Assembly: GCF_000716595.1 (NCBI RefSeq)
Contig: NZ_JNXC01000009.1
Location: 116,501 to 180,500, forward strand
Length of the DNA: 64,000 nt
Source of the DNA: Saccharothrix sp. NRRL B-16314
GTDB taxonomy: Bacteria; Actinomycetota; Actinomycetes; Mycobacteriales; Pseudonocardiaceae
Direction of reading: 5' to 3'
Below, one piece after another: positions 28,358-39,631 of the stretch (the first letter of the stretch is position 1; each line of letters begins with the position of its first letter). A model generated the notes under the pieces. That model saw only the letters and a list, made by a program, of their open reading frames with translations, was not told the origin of the DNA and ran no database searches. The position numbers and the translations under genes were made by a program.

Positions 28358-28906
28358 ATGAATACCCTCGTTCTGGCGGCGGAAGAAGGGGCGATCAACC
28401 CGGTCCTTCCGCACACGTCGGAGATCATCCTCGGTCTGATCGCGTTCTTGCTGCTGTTCTTCGTCATCAAGAAGTTCGTGACGCCGCGCTTCGAGACGTT
28501 GTACGCGGAACGTGCCGCCAAGATCGAGGGCGGGATCGAGAAGGCGGAGCAGGCGCAGGTCCAGGCGCAGGCGACGCTCGAGGAGTACAAGGCGCAGCTC
28601 GCCGAGGCGCGGGCCGAAGCGGCCCGCATCCGCGATGACGCCCGCATCGAAGGCGAGCAGATCATCAGCGAGCTGCGCGCCAAGGCGCAGGAGGAGTCCT
28701 CGCGGATCGTCGCGGCGGGACAGACCCAGCTGGAGACGCAGCGCGCGCAGATCGTCGCCGAGCTGCGTGGCGAGCTGGGCCGGCTGGCCATCGACCTGGC
28801 GGACCGGGTCGTCGGCGAGTCGCTGGAGGACGAGGTGCGCCGTCGGGGCACCGTCGACCGGTTCCTCTCCGAGCTCGACGGCACGTCGGCTCCGGCCGCC
28901 AAGTGA
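28358..28906 (+). CDS. atpF: ATP synthase Fo subunit b
   Basis: A 182-residue peripheral-stalk subunit. A single membrane helix (about residues 22-42) is followed by a long charged coiled coil rich in Ala/Glu/Gln (IEKAEQAQVQAQATLEEYK) that reaches up to subunit delta. The ATG at 28358 was preferred over the GTG one codon upstream because AGAGAGG then lies 6 nt away. It is a free-standing b subunit, not the b-delta fusion found beside it in mycobacteria. Confidence 0.94.
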   Translation: MNTLVLAAEEGAINPVLPHTSEIILGLIAFLLLFFVIKKFVTPRFETLYAERAAKIEGGIEKAEQAQVQAQATLEEYKAQLAEARAEAARIRDDARIEGEQIISELRAKAQEESSRIVAAGQTQLETQRAQIVAELRGELGRLAIDLADRVVGESLEDEVRRRGTVDRFLSELDGTSAPAAK

Positions 28907-28916
28907 GGGAACGCCG

Positions 28917-29753
28917 ATGACGCTGCACGCCGCTAGCCGTGACGCCCTCGCCGCCGCCGAGCTCCGGCTGCTGGAGGTCGTGGACGGCACGACGGGCCCG
29001 ACCGCCGGCGAGTCGCTGGCGAAGCTGGGCGAGGAGCTGTTCGCCGTGGTGAGCCTGCTGTCGGCGCAGCCTTCGCTGCGTCGGGCGCTGGCCGACAACT
29101 CCTCCGAGGCCGCGTCGCGCGAGCAGCTGCTGCACGGGCTGCTCGACGGCAAGGTCTCGGACGCGGCCTTGCAGGTGCTGGCCCCGGTCGTCACCTCCCG
29201 CTGGTCCAGTCCGCGTGAGCTGGTCGACGGCGTCGAGTCGCTGGCCCGCACCACGCTGCTGGTGCGCGCGGAGCGGGACGGCAAGCTCGACTCGGTCGAG
29301 GACGAGCTGTTCCGGCTCGGCCGCATCATCGCCGGCAACCACGCGCTGGAGCTGGCGCTGTCCGACCCGGCGGCCGAGCCCGCCGGCAAGGTCGCGCTGG
29401 TCGACAGCCTCGTCGCGGGCAAGGTCGACGGGACCACCAAGACCCTGGTGGACCAGCTCGTCCGCGAGCCGCGCGGCCAGGGGGTCGTCAACGGCCTCGG
29501 CGATCTCGCGTCGCTCGCGGCCAAGCGCCGGGAACGTTCCGTCGCGTACGTCCGTTCCGCCGTCGAGCTGGACGCGGCGCAGCAGGACCGCCTGGAAGCC
29601 ACGCTCACGCGGGTCTACTCCAGGCCGATCGCGCTGCACGTCGAGGTCGACCCCACGCTGCGCGGCGGTCTGCTGATCAAGATCGGCGACGAGGTCATCG
29701 ACGGAAGCGTGGCCGGTCGGCTGGCGTCACTGCGCCGCGACCTCGCCGGCTGA
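28917..29753 (+). CDS. atpH: ATP synthase F1 subunit delta
   Basis: A 278-residue stator subunit that ties the b dimer to the top of F1. E. coli delta is ~177 residues. The ~100 extra N-terminal residues are typical of many actinobacterial delta proteins. The C-terminal [36 protein letters not shown] is the conserved delta/OSCP signature. The ATG lies 10 nt after the atpF stop with GAGGGA upstream. The same frame stays open upstream inside atpF, but that is shadow. Confidence 0.94.
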   Translation: MTLHAASRDALAAAELRLLEVVDGTTGPTAGESLAKLGEELFAVVSLLSAQPSLRRALADNSSEAASREQLLHGLLDGKVSDAALQVLAPVVTSRWSSPRELVDGVESLARTTLLVRAERDGKLDSVEDELFRLGRIIAGNHALELALSDPAAEPAGKVALVDSLVAGKVDGTTKTLVDQLVREPRGQGVVNGLGDLASLAAKRRERSVAYVRSAVELDAAQQDRLEATLTRVYSRPIALHVEVDPTLRGGLLIKIGDEVIDGSVAGRLASLRRDLAG

Positions 29754-29812
29754 CCGACCGGAACCGCGGCCCACAAGCCCCTTTCCCAGAACGAAGTGAG
29801 AGCAGGAACGAC

Positions 29813-31459
29813 ATGGCGGAGCTGACGATCTCGTCGGACGAGATCCGCAGTGCGATCGAGAAGTACGTCTCGGCCTACTCCCCGGAAGTGAGCCGGGAAG
29901 AGGTCGGCGTCGTCGCGGAGACCTACGACGGCATCGCCATCGTCGAGGGTCTGCCCGGCACCATGACCAACGAGCTGCTGGAGTTCCCCGGCGGCGTGCT
30001 CGGCGTGGCCCTGAGCCTGGAAGTCCGCACCATCGGCGCGGTCATCCTGGGTGACTTCGACAAGATCGAAGAGGGCCAGGAGGTCAAGCGGACCGGCCAG
30101 GTGCTCTCCGTGCCGGTCGGCGACGGCTTCCTGGGCCGCGTGGTGAACCCGCTCGGCCAGCCGATCGACGGCCTCGGCGACATCGTGGCCGACGACAACC
30201 GCGCCCTCGAGCTCCAGGCCGCCTCGGTGCTGCAGCGGCAGCCCGTGAGCGAGCCGATGCAGACCGGCATCAAGGCCATCGACTCGATGACCCCGATCGG
30301 CCGCGGCCAGCGCCAGCTGATCATCGGCGACCGCAAGACCGGCAAGACCGCGGTCTGCATCGACACGATCATCAACCAGAAGAAGGCCTGGGACTCGGGC
30401 GACCCGCAGCAGCAGGTGCGCTGCGTGTACGTCGCCATCGGTCAGAAGGGCTCCACCATCGCGGGCGTCAAGTCCGCGCTGGAGGAGGCGGGCGCGCTGG
30501 AGTACACCACCATCGTCGCCGCCCCCGCGTCCGACTCGGCCGGCTTCAAGTGGCTCGCGCCCTACACCGGTTCGGCCATCGGCCAGCACTGGATGTACCA
30601 GGGCAAGCACGTCCTGATCATCTTCGACGACCTGACCAAGCAGGCCGAGGCGTACCGCGCCATCTCGCTGCTGCTGCGCCGCCCGCCGGGCCGTGAGGCC
30701 TACCCGGGCGACGTCTTCTACTTGCACTCGCGCCTGCTGGAGCGCTGCGCGAAGCTGTCGGACGAGATGGGCGGCGGCTCGATGACCGGCCTGCCGATCA
30801 TCGAGACCAAGGCGAACGACGTGTCGGCCTACATCCCGACCAACGTCATCTCGATCACCGACGGCCAGTGCTTCCTGGAGTCGGACCTGTTCAACGCCGG
30901 TGTGCGACCGGCCGTCAACGTGGGTATCTCGGTGTCCCGCGTCGGTGGCGCCGCGCAGATCAAGGCGATGAAGACGGTCGCCGGCTCGCTGCGCCTCGAC
31001 CTGTCGCAGTTCCGCGAGCTGGAGGCGTTCTCCGCCTTCGCCTCGGACCTCGACGCGGCGTCCCGCGCCCAGCTGGAGCGCGGCGCCCGCCTGGTCGAGC
31101 TGCTGAAGCAGGGTCAGTACTCGCCGGTGCCGGTCGAGGAGCAGGTCGTCTCGATCTACCTCGGCACGAACGGCCACTACGACGACATCCCGGTGGGCGA
31201 CGTCCGCCGCTTCGAGTCGGAGTTCCTGGACCACGTGCGCCGCAGCCACGAGGTCATCCTGTCCGACATCCGTGAGTCCAAGAAGTTGTCGGACGACACG
31301 GAGAGGGGCATCGTGGACGCCGTCAACGCGTTCAAGCAGCAGTTCACCGCCTCGAACGGCGCCGCAGTGGTCAACGAGGCGCCGGCCGACGCGATGGACG
31401 CCGACAAGGTCGGACAGGAGTCGGTGAAGGTCAACCGGCCCGCTCCGACCGAGAAGTGA
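29813..31459 (+). CDS. atpA: ATP synthase F1 subunit alpha
   Basis: A 548-residue non-catalytic nucleotide-binding subunit of the alpha3beta3 hexamer. The N-terminal beta-barrel is followed by the nucleotide domain with Walker [14 protein letters not shown] and the arginine-finger strand [19 protein letters not shown]. The C-terminal helical domain follows. A ~35-residue C-terminal extension ([18 protein letters not shown]) resembles the mycobacterial alpha extension implicated in suppressing ATP hydrolysis. AGGA precedes the ATG. Confidence 0.97.
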   Translation: MAELTISSDEIRSAIEKYVSAYSPEVSREEVGVVAETYDGIAIVEGLPGTMTNELLEFPGGVLGVALSLEVRTIGAVILGDFDKIEEGQEVKRTGQVLSVPVGDGFLGRVVNPLGQPIDGLGDIVADDNRALELQAASVLQRQPVSEPMQTGIKAIDSMTPIGRGQRQLIIGDRKTGKTAVCIDTIINQKKAWDSGDPQQQVRCVYVAIGQKGSTIAGVKSALEEAGALEYTTIVAAPASDSAGFKWLAPYTGSAIGQHWMYQGKHVLIIFDDLTKQAEAYRAISLLLRRPPGREAYPGDVFYLHSRLLERCAKLSDEMGGGSMTGLPIIETKANDVSAYIPTNVISITDGQCFLESDLFNAGVRPAVNVGISVSRVGGAAQIKAMKTVAGSLRLDLSQFRELEAFSAFASDLDAASRAQLERGARLVELLKQGQYSPVPVEEQVVSIYLGTNGHYDDIPVGDVRRFESEFLDHVRRSHEVILSDIRESKKLSDDTERGIVDAVNAFKQQFTASNGAAVVNEAPADAMDADKVGQESVKVNRPAPTEK

Positions 31460-31466
31460 CGTAGGC

Positions 31467-33831
<2,365 letters not shown>

Positions 33832-33848
33832 GCCCCACCGGGCACACC

Positions 33849-33879
33849 AGGGCCGTCCCCGCCACGCGGGGGCGGCCCT
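33849..33879 (+). terminator. Terminator after atpD
   Basis: A 14-bp stem with one G-T pair (33849-33862 with 33866-33879) and 3-nt loop lies 17 nt after the atpD stop. It would end the main atp transcript before atpC. Confidence 0.75.
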
Positions 33880-33898
33880 GCCGCGTCCCCCCAATCTC

Positions 33899-33984
33899 GT
33901 GAGTCCTACGTTCAGAACCCGTGAGTCCTACGTTCAAGGCCCGTGAGTCCTACGTTCGGAACACCTGAATTCAACGTTCAGGTG
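33899..33984. repeat. Second copy of the ~22-bp-unit repeat (one arm)
   Basis: Three units starting GTGAGTCCTACGTTC (at 33899, 33921 and 33943) are followed by a fourth starting GAATTCAACGTTCAG. This is the same order as the left arm of the element after rho. No right arm is present. The end forms a small hairpin (33962-33969 with 33977-33984). It lies between the convergent atpD and iclR-type genes. Confidence 0.85.
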
Positions 33985-33998
33985 CCACGAGTCGTGCG

Positions 33999-34745
33999 TC
34001 AGGACGAGGCCCAGCCCAGGGCGCGGGAGATCGCCAAACCGCACGTGCGCACGGCGGGCACGACGGCCTCCGTGCTCGTCCCGGTGGGCACCACGACCGA
34101 CACGGCGGCCACCACGTCCCCGTCCTGGCCGCGAACCGGTGCGGCGACCGAGTACGTGATCATCTCGATCTGGCGGTCGCTGATGGCGTAGTCGTCCCGC
34201 CGCACCCGCGCCAGCACCTCGCGCAGTTCACCGGGCGACACGATCGTCTTCGCCGTGTACCGCTTCAACGCCCCCGCGAGCACGGACTCCTGCACGGCCA
34301 CCGGCGCGGCGGCCAGGAGCACCAGCCCGACCCCCGTGCAGTGCAACGGCATCCGGCTGCCGACCCGCGTGACCACGTTCACCGCGTCCCGCGCCGAGAT
34401 CCGCTCGACGTACACGACCTCCGCGCCGTCACGCACGGCCAGCTGCACGTTGTGCCGCGTCACCTCGTACAGGTCCTCCAGGAACGGCAGCGCGCGCTCC
34501 CGCAGGTCCAGGCTCCCCGGCGCCAGCACGCCCAGCTCCAGCAGCCTGAGCCCCACGGAGTACCGGCCGTCCGCGGCGCGGTCCAGCGCGCGCAGCTCGA
34601 CCAGGGACGCCACCAGCCGGTGCGTGGTGCTCAACGGCAGGCCGGAGTGGCGGCTCAGCTCGGAGAGCGTCACCGCCGGCCGGTCCGCGCTGAACACCGA
34701 CAGCAGCGAGAACACCCGCTCCAGCAGCGACTTCGGCGTGGGCAC
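33999..34745 (-). CDS. IclR-family transcriptional regulator
   Basis: A 248-residue regulator. The N-terminal winged helix-turn-helix (VFSLLSVFSADRPAVTLSELSRHSGLPLSTTHRLVASLVE) is followed by the GAF-like effector domain (residues ~80-245; MPLHCTGVGLVLLA, SVAAPVRGQDGDVVAAVSVVVP). IclR proteins usually sense small carboxylates or aromatics and control catabolic genes. Its target is unknown. The gene is inserted on the opposite strand between atpD and atpC, and its promoter region is shared divergently with atpC. The GTG start gives the family-typical short lead before the helix-turn-helix. Confidence 0.92.
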   Translation of the reverse strand: MPTPKSLLERVFSLLSVFSADRPAVTLSELSRHSGLPLSTTHRLVASLVELRALDRAADGRYSVGLRLLELGVLAPGSLDLRERALPFLEDLYEVTRHNVQLAVRDGAEVVYVERISARDAVNVVTRVGSRMPLHCTGVGLVLLAAAPVAVQESVLAGALKRYTAKTIVSPGELREVLARVRRDDYAISDRQIEMITYSVAAPVRGQDGDVVAAVSVVVPTGTSTEAVVPAVRTCGLAISRALGWASS

Positions 34746-34846
34746 GGGCCCAGTCTCGCACTCGCGGAACGCCCGCCCGCCGTGCGGCTGGACGCCGTGG
34801 GAGCGCCAGGGGGTGGCTGGTGCGGCGGGCTGTTCCGGTCACCGTT

Positions 34847-34852
34847 TAGACT
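34847..34852 (+). promoter_or_regulatory. Candidate -10 box for a separate atpC transcript
   Basis: TAGACT in the gap between the divergent iclR-type gene and atpC would start an mRNA about 27 nt before the atpC GTG, leaving room for its GAGGGAG site. No good -35 box is visible. Confidence 0.35.
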
Positions 34853-34885
34853 GCACCTGACTCCATGTCGACGAGGGAGATGCGC

Positions 34886-35251
34886 GTGGCCGAGATGACC
34901 GTCCAGTTGGTCGCCGTGGAACGCCGCCTGTGGTCCGGCACGGCCACCTCGGTGGTCGCGCAGACGCTCGAGGGCGAGATCGGCATCCTGCCCGGCCACG
35001 AGCCCGTGCTCGGGCAGTTGGTCGAGGGTGGCGTGGTCCGGATCCGCACCACGGACAACGAGCTCGTGACGGCGGCCGTGCACGGGGGCTTCCTCTCCGT
35101 TACCGGCGGTGGCGTGAGCATCCTCGCCGAGGACGCGGAACTCTCCCACGAGATCGACGTCGACCAAGCCCGCGCGGACGTCCAGAACATGGACGACGTG
35201 CAGCGGGCCAGGGCCATCGCGCGGCTCCGCGCCGCGGGTCACACGGCCTGA
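34886..35251 (+). CDS. atpC: ATP synthase F1 subunit epsilon
   Basis: A 121-residue subunit joining gamma to the c-ring. The N-terminal beta-sandwich carries [37 protein letters not shown] and [18 protein letters not shown]. The C-terminal helical part is short, as in mycobacteria. The GTG at 34886 has GAGGGAGA 5 nt upstream. It stands 1.05 kb away from atpD, cut off by a terminator, a repeat element and an opposite-strand regulator, so it must be transcribed on its own. DUF2550 follows 22 nt downstream, as in mycobacteria. Confidence 0.95.
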   Translation: MAEMTVQLVAVERRLWSGTATSVVAQTLEGEIGILPGHEPVLGQLVEGGVVRIRTTDNELVTAAVHGGFLSVTGGGVSILAEDAELSHEIDVDQARADVQNMDDVQRARAIARLRAAGHTA

Positions 35252-35273
35252 CGCGGACGAGCGGACAAACGCC

Positions 35274-35705
35274 GTGGGGATCGCCGAACTGGTCGGGGTG
35301 GTCCTGTTCGTCGCGGTGGTGGTCCTCGCGTACTTCGCGTGGCGCCGCGTACGGCTGTTGCGCGCGGGCGGTGTGCACGTGGCGCTGAGATCGAGGCTCG
35401 AAGGTTCCGGCCGCGGCTGGCACCTGGGCGTCGGGCACTACCGGGGTGACGAGTTCACCTGGTTCCGCGTGCTGAGCCTGAGCTCCGGCCCGGACATGGT
35501 CATCTCCCGCGAGGGGTTCGAGATCGACGACCGGCGCGAGCCGACCCCGCCGGAGGCGTACGCGATGCCCACGGGCGCGGTAGTGCTCCGCTGTCGTGGA
35601 AACAGGGGCGAAGTCGAGATCGCGATGGGCCCGGACGCGCTGACAGGATTCCTGTCCTGGTTGGAATCAGCGCCTCCGGGCCGCTCCATTCCCTGGGCCT
35701 CCTGA
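35274..35705 (+). CDS. DUF2550 membrane-anchored protein
   Basis: A 143-residue protein with one N-terminal membrane helix (about residues 5-24) and a cytoplasmic or wall-side DUF2550 domain. The conserved GWHLGVGHYRGDEFTWFRV and EIAMGPDALTGFLSWLES motifs are visible. The family is actinobacterial and sits directly after atpC (Rv1312-type position). Its function is unknown. Context suggests co-expression with atpC, and nothing shows it is an ATP synthase part. Confidence 0.88.
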   Translation: MGIAELVGVVLFVAVVVLAYFAWRRVRLLRAGGVHVALRSRLEGSGRGWHLGVGHYRGDEFTWFRVLSLSSGPDMVISREGFEIDDRREPTPPEAYAMPTGAVVLRCRGNRGEVEIAMGPDALTGFLSWLESAPPGRSIPWAS

Positions 35706-35745
35706 CCGAGGGCCGAAGCCCCGCCGCGGGAGCCCCTGACCGGGC

Positions 35746-36612
35746 TCAGCCGGGGTGCTTGATGCTCTCGATGATCCGGGCGAAGCCCTCCTTGCCGTGA
35801 CCGGCGTCGACCTGTCGCCGGATGAGGTTCTGCACCACGCCGATCACCTCGGTGCTGATCCCCTGCGCGGCGCTCGCCTCGACCATGTCGCCGAGGTCGG
35901 AGAACTCCAGGCTCTGCTGCCCGGCGACGGTGTAGTCGCCGCCGTCCACGACCGCCGCGAACCCGGCGAACCCGCCGGTCATCGCGGACAGCCACGGCGC
36001 GGCCCGGCCGGCGAACTCCGTCGCGGACACGCCCGCGCCCGCGACCATCGCCGCACCGTGCAGGAAGCCGGCGAACATGACGTACATGCCGGAGAGCAGC
36101 GCGAAGTCGTACAGCGACGCCAGGCCGGGGTCCTCACCGAAGTACGTGCTGTCGCCCCACAGGTCCAGCAGCGGGCGGCACTGCTCGAACGCGGCGGCCG
36201 AACCGCTGTAGAGGACGGACGAGCCGGGCTGCCCGATCATCGACGGCACCGCCATGATGCCGCCGTCGAGGTACGTGATGCCGTGCTCGACCGCCCAGCC
36301 CGCGATCTCCCTGGCCTGGTCCGGGGTGGTCGAGGTGACGTTGACCAGCGTCCGGCCGGTGAGCAGGCCGGCGATCGGGTCGAGGACTTCGTGGACCGAC
36401 GCGGCGTCGAAGAGGCAGGCGACCACGACGTCGCCGGCGGTCACCGCGTCCCGCGCCGTCGTGGCGGCGGTGGCGCCCAGGTCGACGAGGGCGTCGGCCT
36501 TGCCGGGCGACCGGTTCCAGACCGTGGTCGGGTGACCCGCCCGGACCAGCGCAGCCGCGAGGACCGAGCCCATCTCGCCCAGTCCGAGAACGCTCACAGA
36601 GGTGTTTGTCAT
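35746..36612 (-). CDS. NAD(P)-dependent oxidoreductase, imine-reductase-like
   Basis: A 288-residue protein of the 6-phosphogluconate/beta-hydroxyacid dehydrogenase superfamily. The Rossmann motif is VSVLGLGEMGSVLA, and WNRSPGKAD after strand 2 indicates NADP(H) preference. The loop LDGGIMAVPSMIGQPGSSVLY matches imine reductases (GGIMAVP) more closely than the GGxxSGG of hydroxyacid dehydrogenases. Imine reductases reduce cyclic imines, but natural substrates are mostly unknown. The ATG at 36612 removes 11 unlikely residues. It is divergent from an HxlR regulator with a palindromic operator between them, so it is the likely target. Confidence 0.82.
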   Translation of the reverse strand: MTNTSVSVLGLGEMGSVLAAALVRAGHPTTVWNRSPGKADALVDLGATAATTARDAVTAGDVVVACLFDAASVHEVLDPIAGLLTGRTLVNVTSTTPDQAREIAGWAVEHGITYLDGGIMAVPSMIGQPGSSVLYSGSAAAFEQCRPLLDLWGDSTYFGEDPGLASLYDFALLSGMYVMFAGFLHGAAMVAGAGVSATEFAGRAAPWLSAMTGGFAGFAAVVDGGDYTVAGQQSLEFSDLGDMVEASAAQGISTEVIGVVQNLIRRQVDAGHGKEGFARIIESIKHPG

Positions 36613-36647
36613 GGCTAGATCGTCGCCGGTACCGGTAGTCTCCACCA

Positions 36648-36670
36648 GTACGGACTAATTAGTGCAGTAC
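36648..36670. promoter_or_regulatory. Palindromic operator between the reductase gene and hxlR
   Basis: ACTAATTAGT (36654-36663) is a perfect 10-bp palindrome framed symmetrically by GTAC on both sides. HxlR regulators usually bind such AT-rich inverted repeats in the shared promoter of a divergent oxidoreductase gene. Confidence 0.55.
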
Positions 36671-36704
36671 CCACCTTTTGGTAAGCATGGCTTGAGGAGC
36701 GCAG

Positions 36705-37067
36705 ATGCCGACGAAGGCCCGACGTGGTCCCTACATCTGCGGTATCGACGCCGCGATGGACGTGGTGTCCGGGAAGTGGAAGTCGCTGATCCTCTGGGAG
36801 CTGCACCTGCACGGCGTCCGGCGGTTCGCCCAGCTCCGGCGCGGCCTGCCGGGGGTGAGCGAGAAGATGCTCGTCCAGCAGCTGCGCGAGATGGAAGAGG
36901 ACGACCTCGTGCACCGCGAGGTGTTCCCCGAGGTGCCGCCCAGGGCCGAGTACACGCTGACCCGGCACGGCACCTCCCTCAACGAAGCGCTGTCCGCCCT
37001 GGGGGAGTGGGGCGCCGAGCGGATCGAGCGCATCGGCGCCGAGAAGGTGGTCTACGCGGCGGGCTGA
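36705..37067 (+). CDS. HxlR-family transcriptional regulator
   Basis: A 120-residue MarR-like winged-helix regulator. The signature CGIDAAMDVVSGKWKSLILWEL and the recognition region RRFAQLRRGLPGVSEKMLVQQLREME are typical of the HxlR/YodB group. Cys11 in the N-terminal arm is at the position used for thiol or quinone sensing in YodB-like members. GAGGAG precedes the ATG. It probably controls the divergent imine-reductase-like gene and itself through the palindrome at 36648-36670. Confidence 0.92.
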   Translation: MPTKARRGPYICGIDAAMDVVSGKWKSLILWELHLHGVRRFAQLRRGLPGVSEKMLVQQLREMEEDDLVHREVFPEVPPRAEYTLTRHGTSLNEALSALGEWGAERIERIGAEKVVYAAG

Positions 37068-37109
37068 GGGCGGTGAGGTGTCGGCGGCAGTCAGGCGAGC
37101 TGAGGGCAG

Positions 37110-37682
37110 TCAGGCGTTGGCACCGGGCTGCCAGAGCACGTCGCCGTCCGGGTTCGCCACCCTGGCCAGGATGAAGAGCAGGTCGGACAGCCGGTTCAGG
37201 TACTTCGCGGTCAGCACGTTCGTCTGCTCGGCCTCGACCTCGATCAACGCCCACGTGCCGCGCTCGGCACGCCGTGCGATGGTCCGCGCCTGGTGCAGCA
37301 GGGCCGCGCCGGGCGTGCCGCCGTTCAGGATGAACGACTCCAGCTTGCCCAACCGCGCGTTGAACGAGTCGCACCACGCCTCCAGCCGGTCCACGTAGGC
37401 CTGGGTGACCCGCAGCGGCGGGTACTTCGGGTCCGGGACGATCGGCGTGCACAGGTCGGCCCCGACGTCGAACAGGTCGTTCTGGACCTGCCGCACCACC
37501 TCGGCGACGTCCTGCTCCAACGCCCCGAGCGCCAGGGCGACGCCGAGCGCGGCGTTGGTCTCGTCCACGTCGGCGTACGCCGTGATCCGCGGCGAGGTCT
37601 TGGGCACGCGGGAGAAGTCGCCGAGTCCGGTGCTCCCGTCGTCGCCGACGCGGGTGTAGATCTTCGTCAGGTGCACGGCCAT
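37110..37682 (-). CDS. Cob(I)alamin adenosyltransferase, PduO type
   Basis: A 190-residue ATP:corrinoid adenosyltransferase that makes adenosylcobalamin. [22 protein letters not shown] is the N-terminal ATP-binding segment, followed by the five-helix bundle with [13 protein letters not shown] and the C-terminal RAERGTWAL and [15 protein letters not shown] motifs. It is the orthologue of the gene next to murA in mycobacteria. The ATG at 37682 gives the family start [10 protein letters not shown]. The product is the cofactor of the meaA-type mutase encoded 3 kb away. Confidence 0.93.
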   Translation of the reverse strand: MAVHLTKIYTRVGDDGSTGLGDFSRVPKTSPRITAYADVDETNAALGVALALGALEQDVAEVVRQVQNDLFDVGADLCTPIVPDPKYPPLRVTQAYVDRLEAWCDSFNARLGKLESFILNGGTPGAALLHQARTIARRAERGTWALIEVEAEQTNVLTAKYLNRLSDLLFILARVANPDGDVLWQPGANA

Positions 37683-37776
37683 GCCAAGCACTGTAGACAC
37701 CGCAGTGGGCCACCACGGACGGGCACGATTCAGACCGTCCGTAGGATTGCCCTACATCGAGCAAGGAGTCCCTTAC

Positions 37777-39036
37777 GTGAGTGAGCACTTCCGGGTTCAG
37801 GGCGGTGGGCGCCTCGTCGGCGATGTCGACGTCGTAGGCGCGAAGAACAGCGTGCTCAAGCTGATGGCGGCGGCACTGCTGGCCGAGGGCACCACCACCA
37901 TCACCAACTGCCCGGAGATCCTGGACGTGCCGCTGATGGCGGACGTGCTGCGCAGCCTGGGCTGCGAGGTGACCCTCGACGGCAGCGTCGTCACCATCAC
38001 CACCCCGAAGGAGCTCAACCACCGGGCCGACTCGGAGGCGATGGGCAAGCTCCGCGCGTCCGTGTGCGTCCTGGGGCCCCTGGTGGGTCGCTGCAAGCGC
38101 GCCGTGGTCGCGCTGCCGGGCGGTGACGCGATCGGCAACCGGCCGCTGGACATGCACCAGAACGGCCTGCGCAAGCTCGGCGCGCACAGCGAGATCGAGC
38201 ACGGCTGCGTGGTCGCCGAGGCCGAGGGCCTGCACGGCGCGCAGATCTGGCTCGACTTCCCCAGCGTGGGCGCGACCGAGAACATCCTGATGGCGGCGGT
38301 GCTGGCGAACGGCACCACGGTCATCGACAACGCCGCCCGCGAGCCGGAGATCGTGGACATCTGCGTGATGCTCCAGGAGATGGGCGCGAAGATCGAGGGC
38401 GCGGGCACGTCCACGCTGACGGTGCACGGCGTCGAGTCGCTGCGGCCGACCGAGCACCGGGTCATCGGTGACCGGATCGTGGGCGCCACGTGGGCGTTCG
38501 CGGCGGTCATGACGCGCGGTGACATCACCGTGCACGGCGTGAACCCGCACCACCTCGACCTGGTGCTGGAGAAGCTGCGGATGGCGGGCGCGGAGGTGAC
38601 CGTCCTCGGCGACGACGGCTTCCGCGTGGTGCAGCGGGCACGGCCGCGGTCGGTGGACTTCGTGACGCTGCCGTACCCCGGTTTCGCCACCGACCTCCAG
38701 CCGTTCGCGATCGCGCTGTCCAGCGTGTCCGAGGGCACGTCGATGATCACCGAGAACCTGTTCGAGGCGAGGTTCCGGTTCATCGAGGAGATGGTCCGGC
38801 TGAGCGCCGACGCCCGCACCGACGGCCACCACGCGGTCGTGCGCGGTGTGGAGCGGCTGTCCAGCGCGCCGGTGTGGGCCTCGGACATCCGTGCGGGCGC
38901 GGGGCTGGTGCTCGCCGGGCTGTGCGCGGACGGCGTGACCGAGGTGTACGAGATCTTCCACATCGAGCGCGGCTACCCGGGCTTCGTGGAGAACCTGCGC
39001 AAGCTCGGCGCGACCGTGGAGCGCGTCGGCGCCTGA
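37777..39036 (+). CDS. murA: UDP-N-acetylglucosamine 1-carboxyvinyltransferase
   Basis: A 419-residue EPSP-synthase-fold enzyme for the first committed step of peptidoglycan synthesis: it adds enolpyruvyl from PEP to UDP-GlcNAc. The substrate motif [15 protein letters not shown] is present. In the active-site loop [13 protein letters not shown] the usual catalytic Cys is Asp117 (codon 38125-38127), as in M. tuberculosis, so fosfomycin cannot form its covalent adduct. The GTG start has AAGGAG about 10 nt upstream. The longer in-frame reading crosses the start region of the divergent adenosyltransferase gene. Confidence 0.96.
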   Translation: MSEHFRVQGGGRLVGDVDVVGAKNSVLKLMAAALLAEGTTTITNCPEILDVPLMADVLRSLGCEVTLDGSVVTITTPKELNHRADSEAMGKLRASVCVLGPLVGRCKRAVVALPGGDAIGNRPLDMHQNGLRKLGAHSEIEHGCVVAEAEGLHGAQIWLDFPSVGATENILMAAVLANGTTVIDNAAREPEIVDICVMLQEMGAKIEGAGTSTLTVHGVESLRPTEHRVIGDRIVGATWAFAAVMTRGDITVHGVNPHHLDLVLEKLRMAGAEVTVLGDDGFRVVQRARPRSVDFVTLPYPGFATDLQPFAIALSSVSEGTSMITENLFEARFRFIEEMVRLSADARTDGHHAVVRGVERLSSAPVWASDIRAGAGLVLAGLCADGVTEVYEIFHIERGYPGFVENLRKLGATVERVGA

Positions 39037-39141
39037 CCGCGGCTCTTCCCTCCCCACCGGGTGTCGGGTGTTCACCGGACACCGTCTGAGCAGCGGTTTC
39101 CCTAGAGTCGGTACGCGTTGGCCGACTTCAGGGGGAAGAAT

Positions 39142-39612
39142 ATGAGGGAGTTGTTCGGCAGGCGGGGCCGGCGCGGGAGGGCGCTCGGCCTGGTCGCGCT
39201 GGCGGTGGGAGCGGCGACGATCGCGTTGTCCACGCCGGCGTCGGCCGCGGAGCCGTCTCCGTGCGCCTCGATGACGGAGATGGTGCGATCGGGTCACACG
39301 ATCGTCGTGCCGACGTTCAAGGGCAGCACCTTGTGCCAGATCGGCCGCGACTACGCGGCGAACGCGACGGTCGTGTCCCGGTTCCAGTTCACGATGCGCC
39401 GGTGCTACCCGTCGCTGAACCTGGCGTCGCCCTACTCGAACGAGAAGGTGGGCGACCTCTCCGCCGACGGCAGCTTCGGGCCGCGCACCGAGGCCGCGTT
39501 GAAGGCCGTGCAGCGCTACATCGGCACGGACCCGGACGGCATCTACGGCCCGAAGACCCGCGACCGGATGAAGTTCACGGCGCCGGATCGCGTCTACTGC
39601 TACGGCTACTGA
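39142..39612 (+). CDS. Secreted peptidoglycan-binding-like protein, copy 1
   Basis: A 156-residue exported protein. The signal peptide covers about residues 1-35 (RRGRRGRALGLVALAVGAAT, cleavage after PASA). The mature part is one PG_binding_1-like fold: DLSADGSFGPRTEAALKAVQ, DGIYGPKTRDRMKF. Four cysteines (in PCASM, LCQIG, RCYPS and YCYGY) probably form two disulfides. No catalytic domain is present, so it may bind the wall or act as an inhibitor or adaptor. GGGGGA precedes the ATG. A paralogue follows 19 nt downstream. Confidence 0.85.
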   Translation: MRELFGRRGRRGRALGLVALAVGAATIALSTPASAAEPSPCASMTEMVRSGHTIVVPTFKGSTLCQIGRDYAANATVVSRFQFTMRRCYPSLNLASPYSNEKVGDLSADGSFGPRTEAALKAVQRYIGTDPDGIYGPKTRDRMKFTAPDRVYCYGY

Positions 39613-39631
39613 GTTCGAGGGGGAGATCGGT

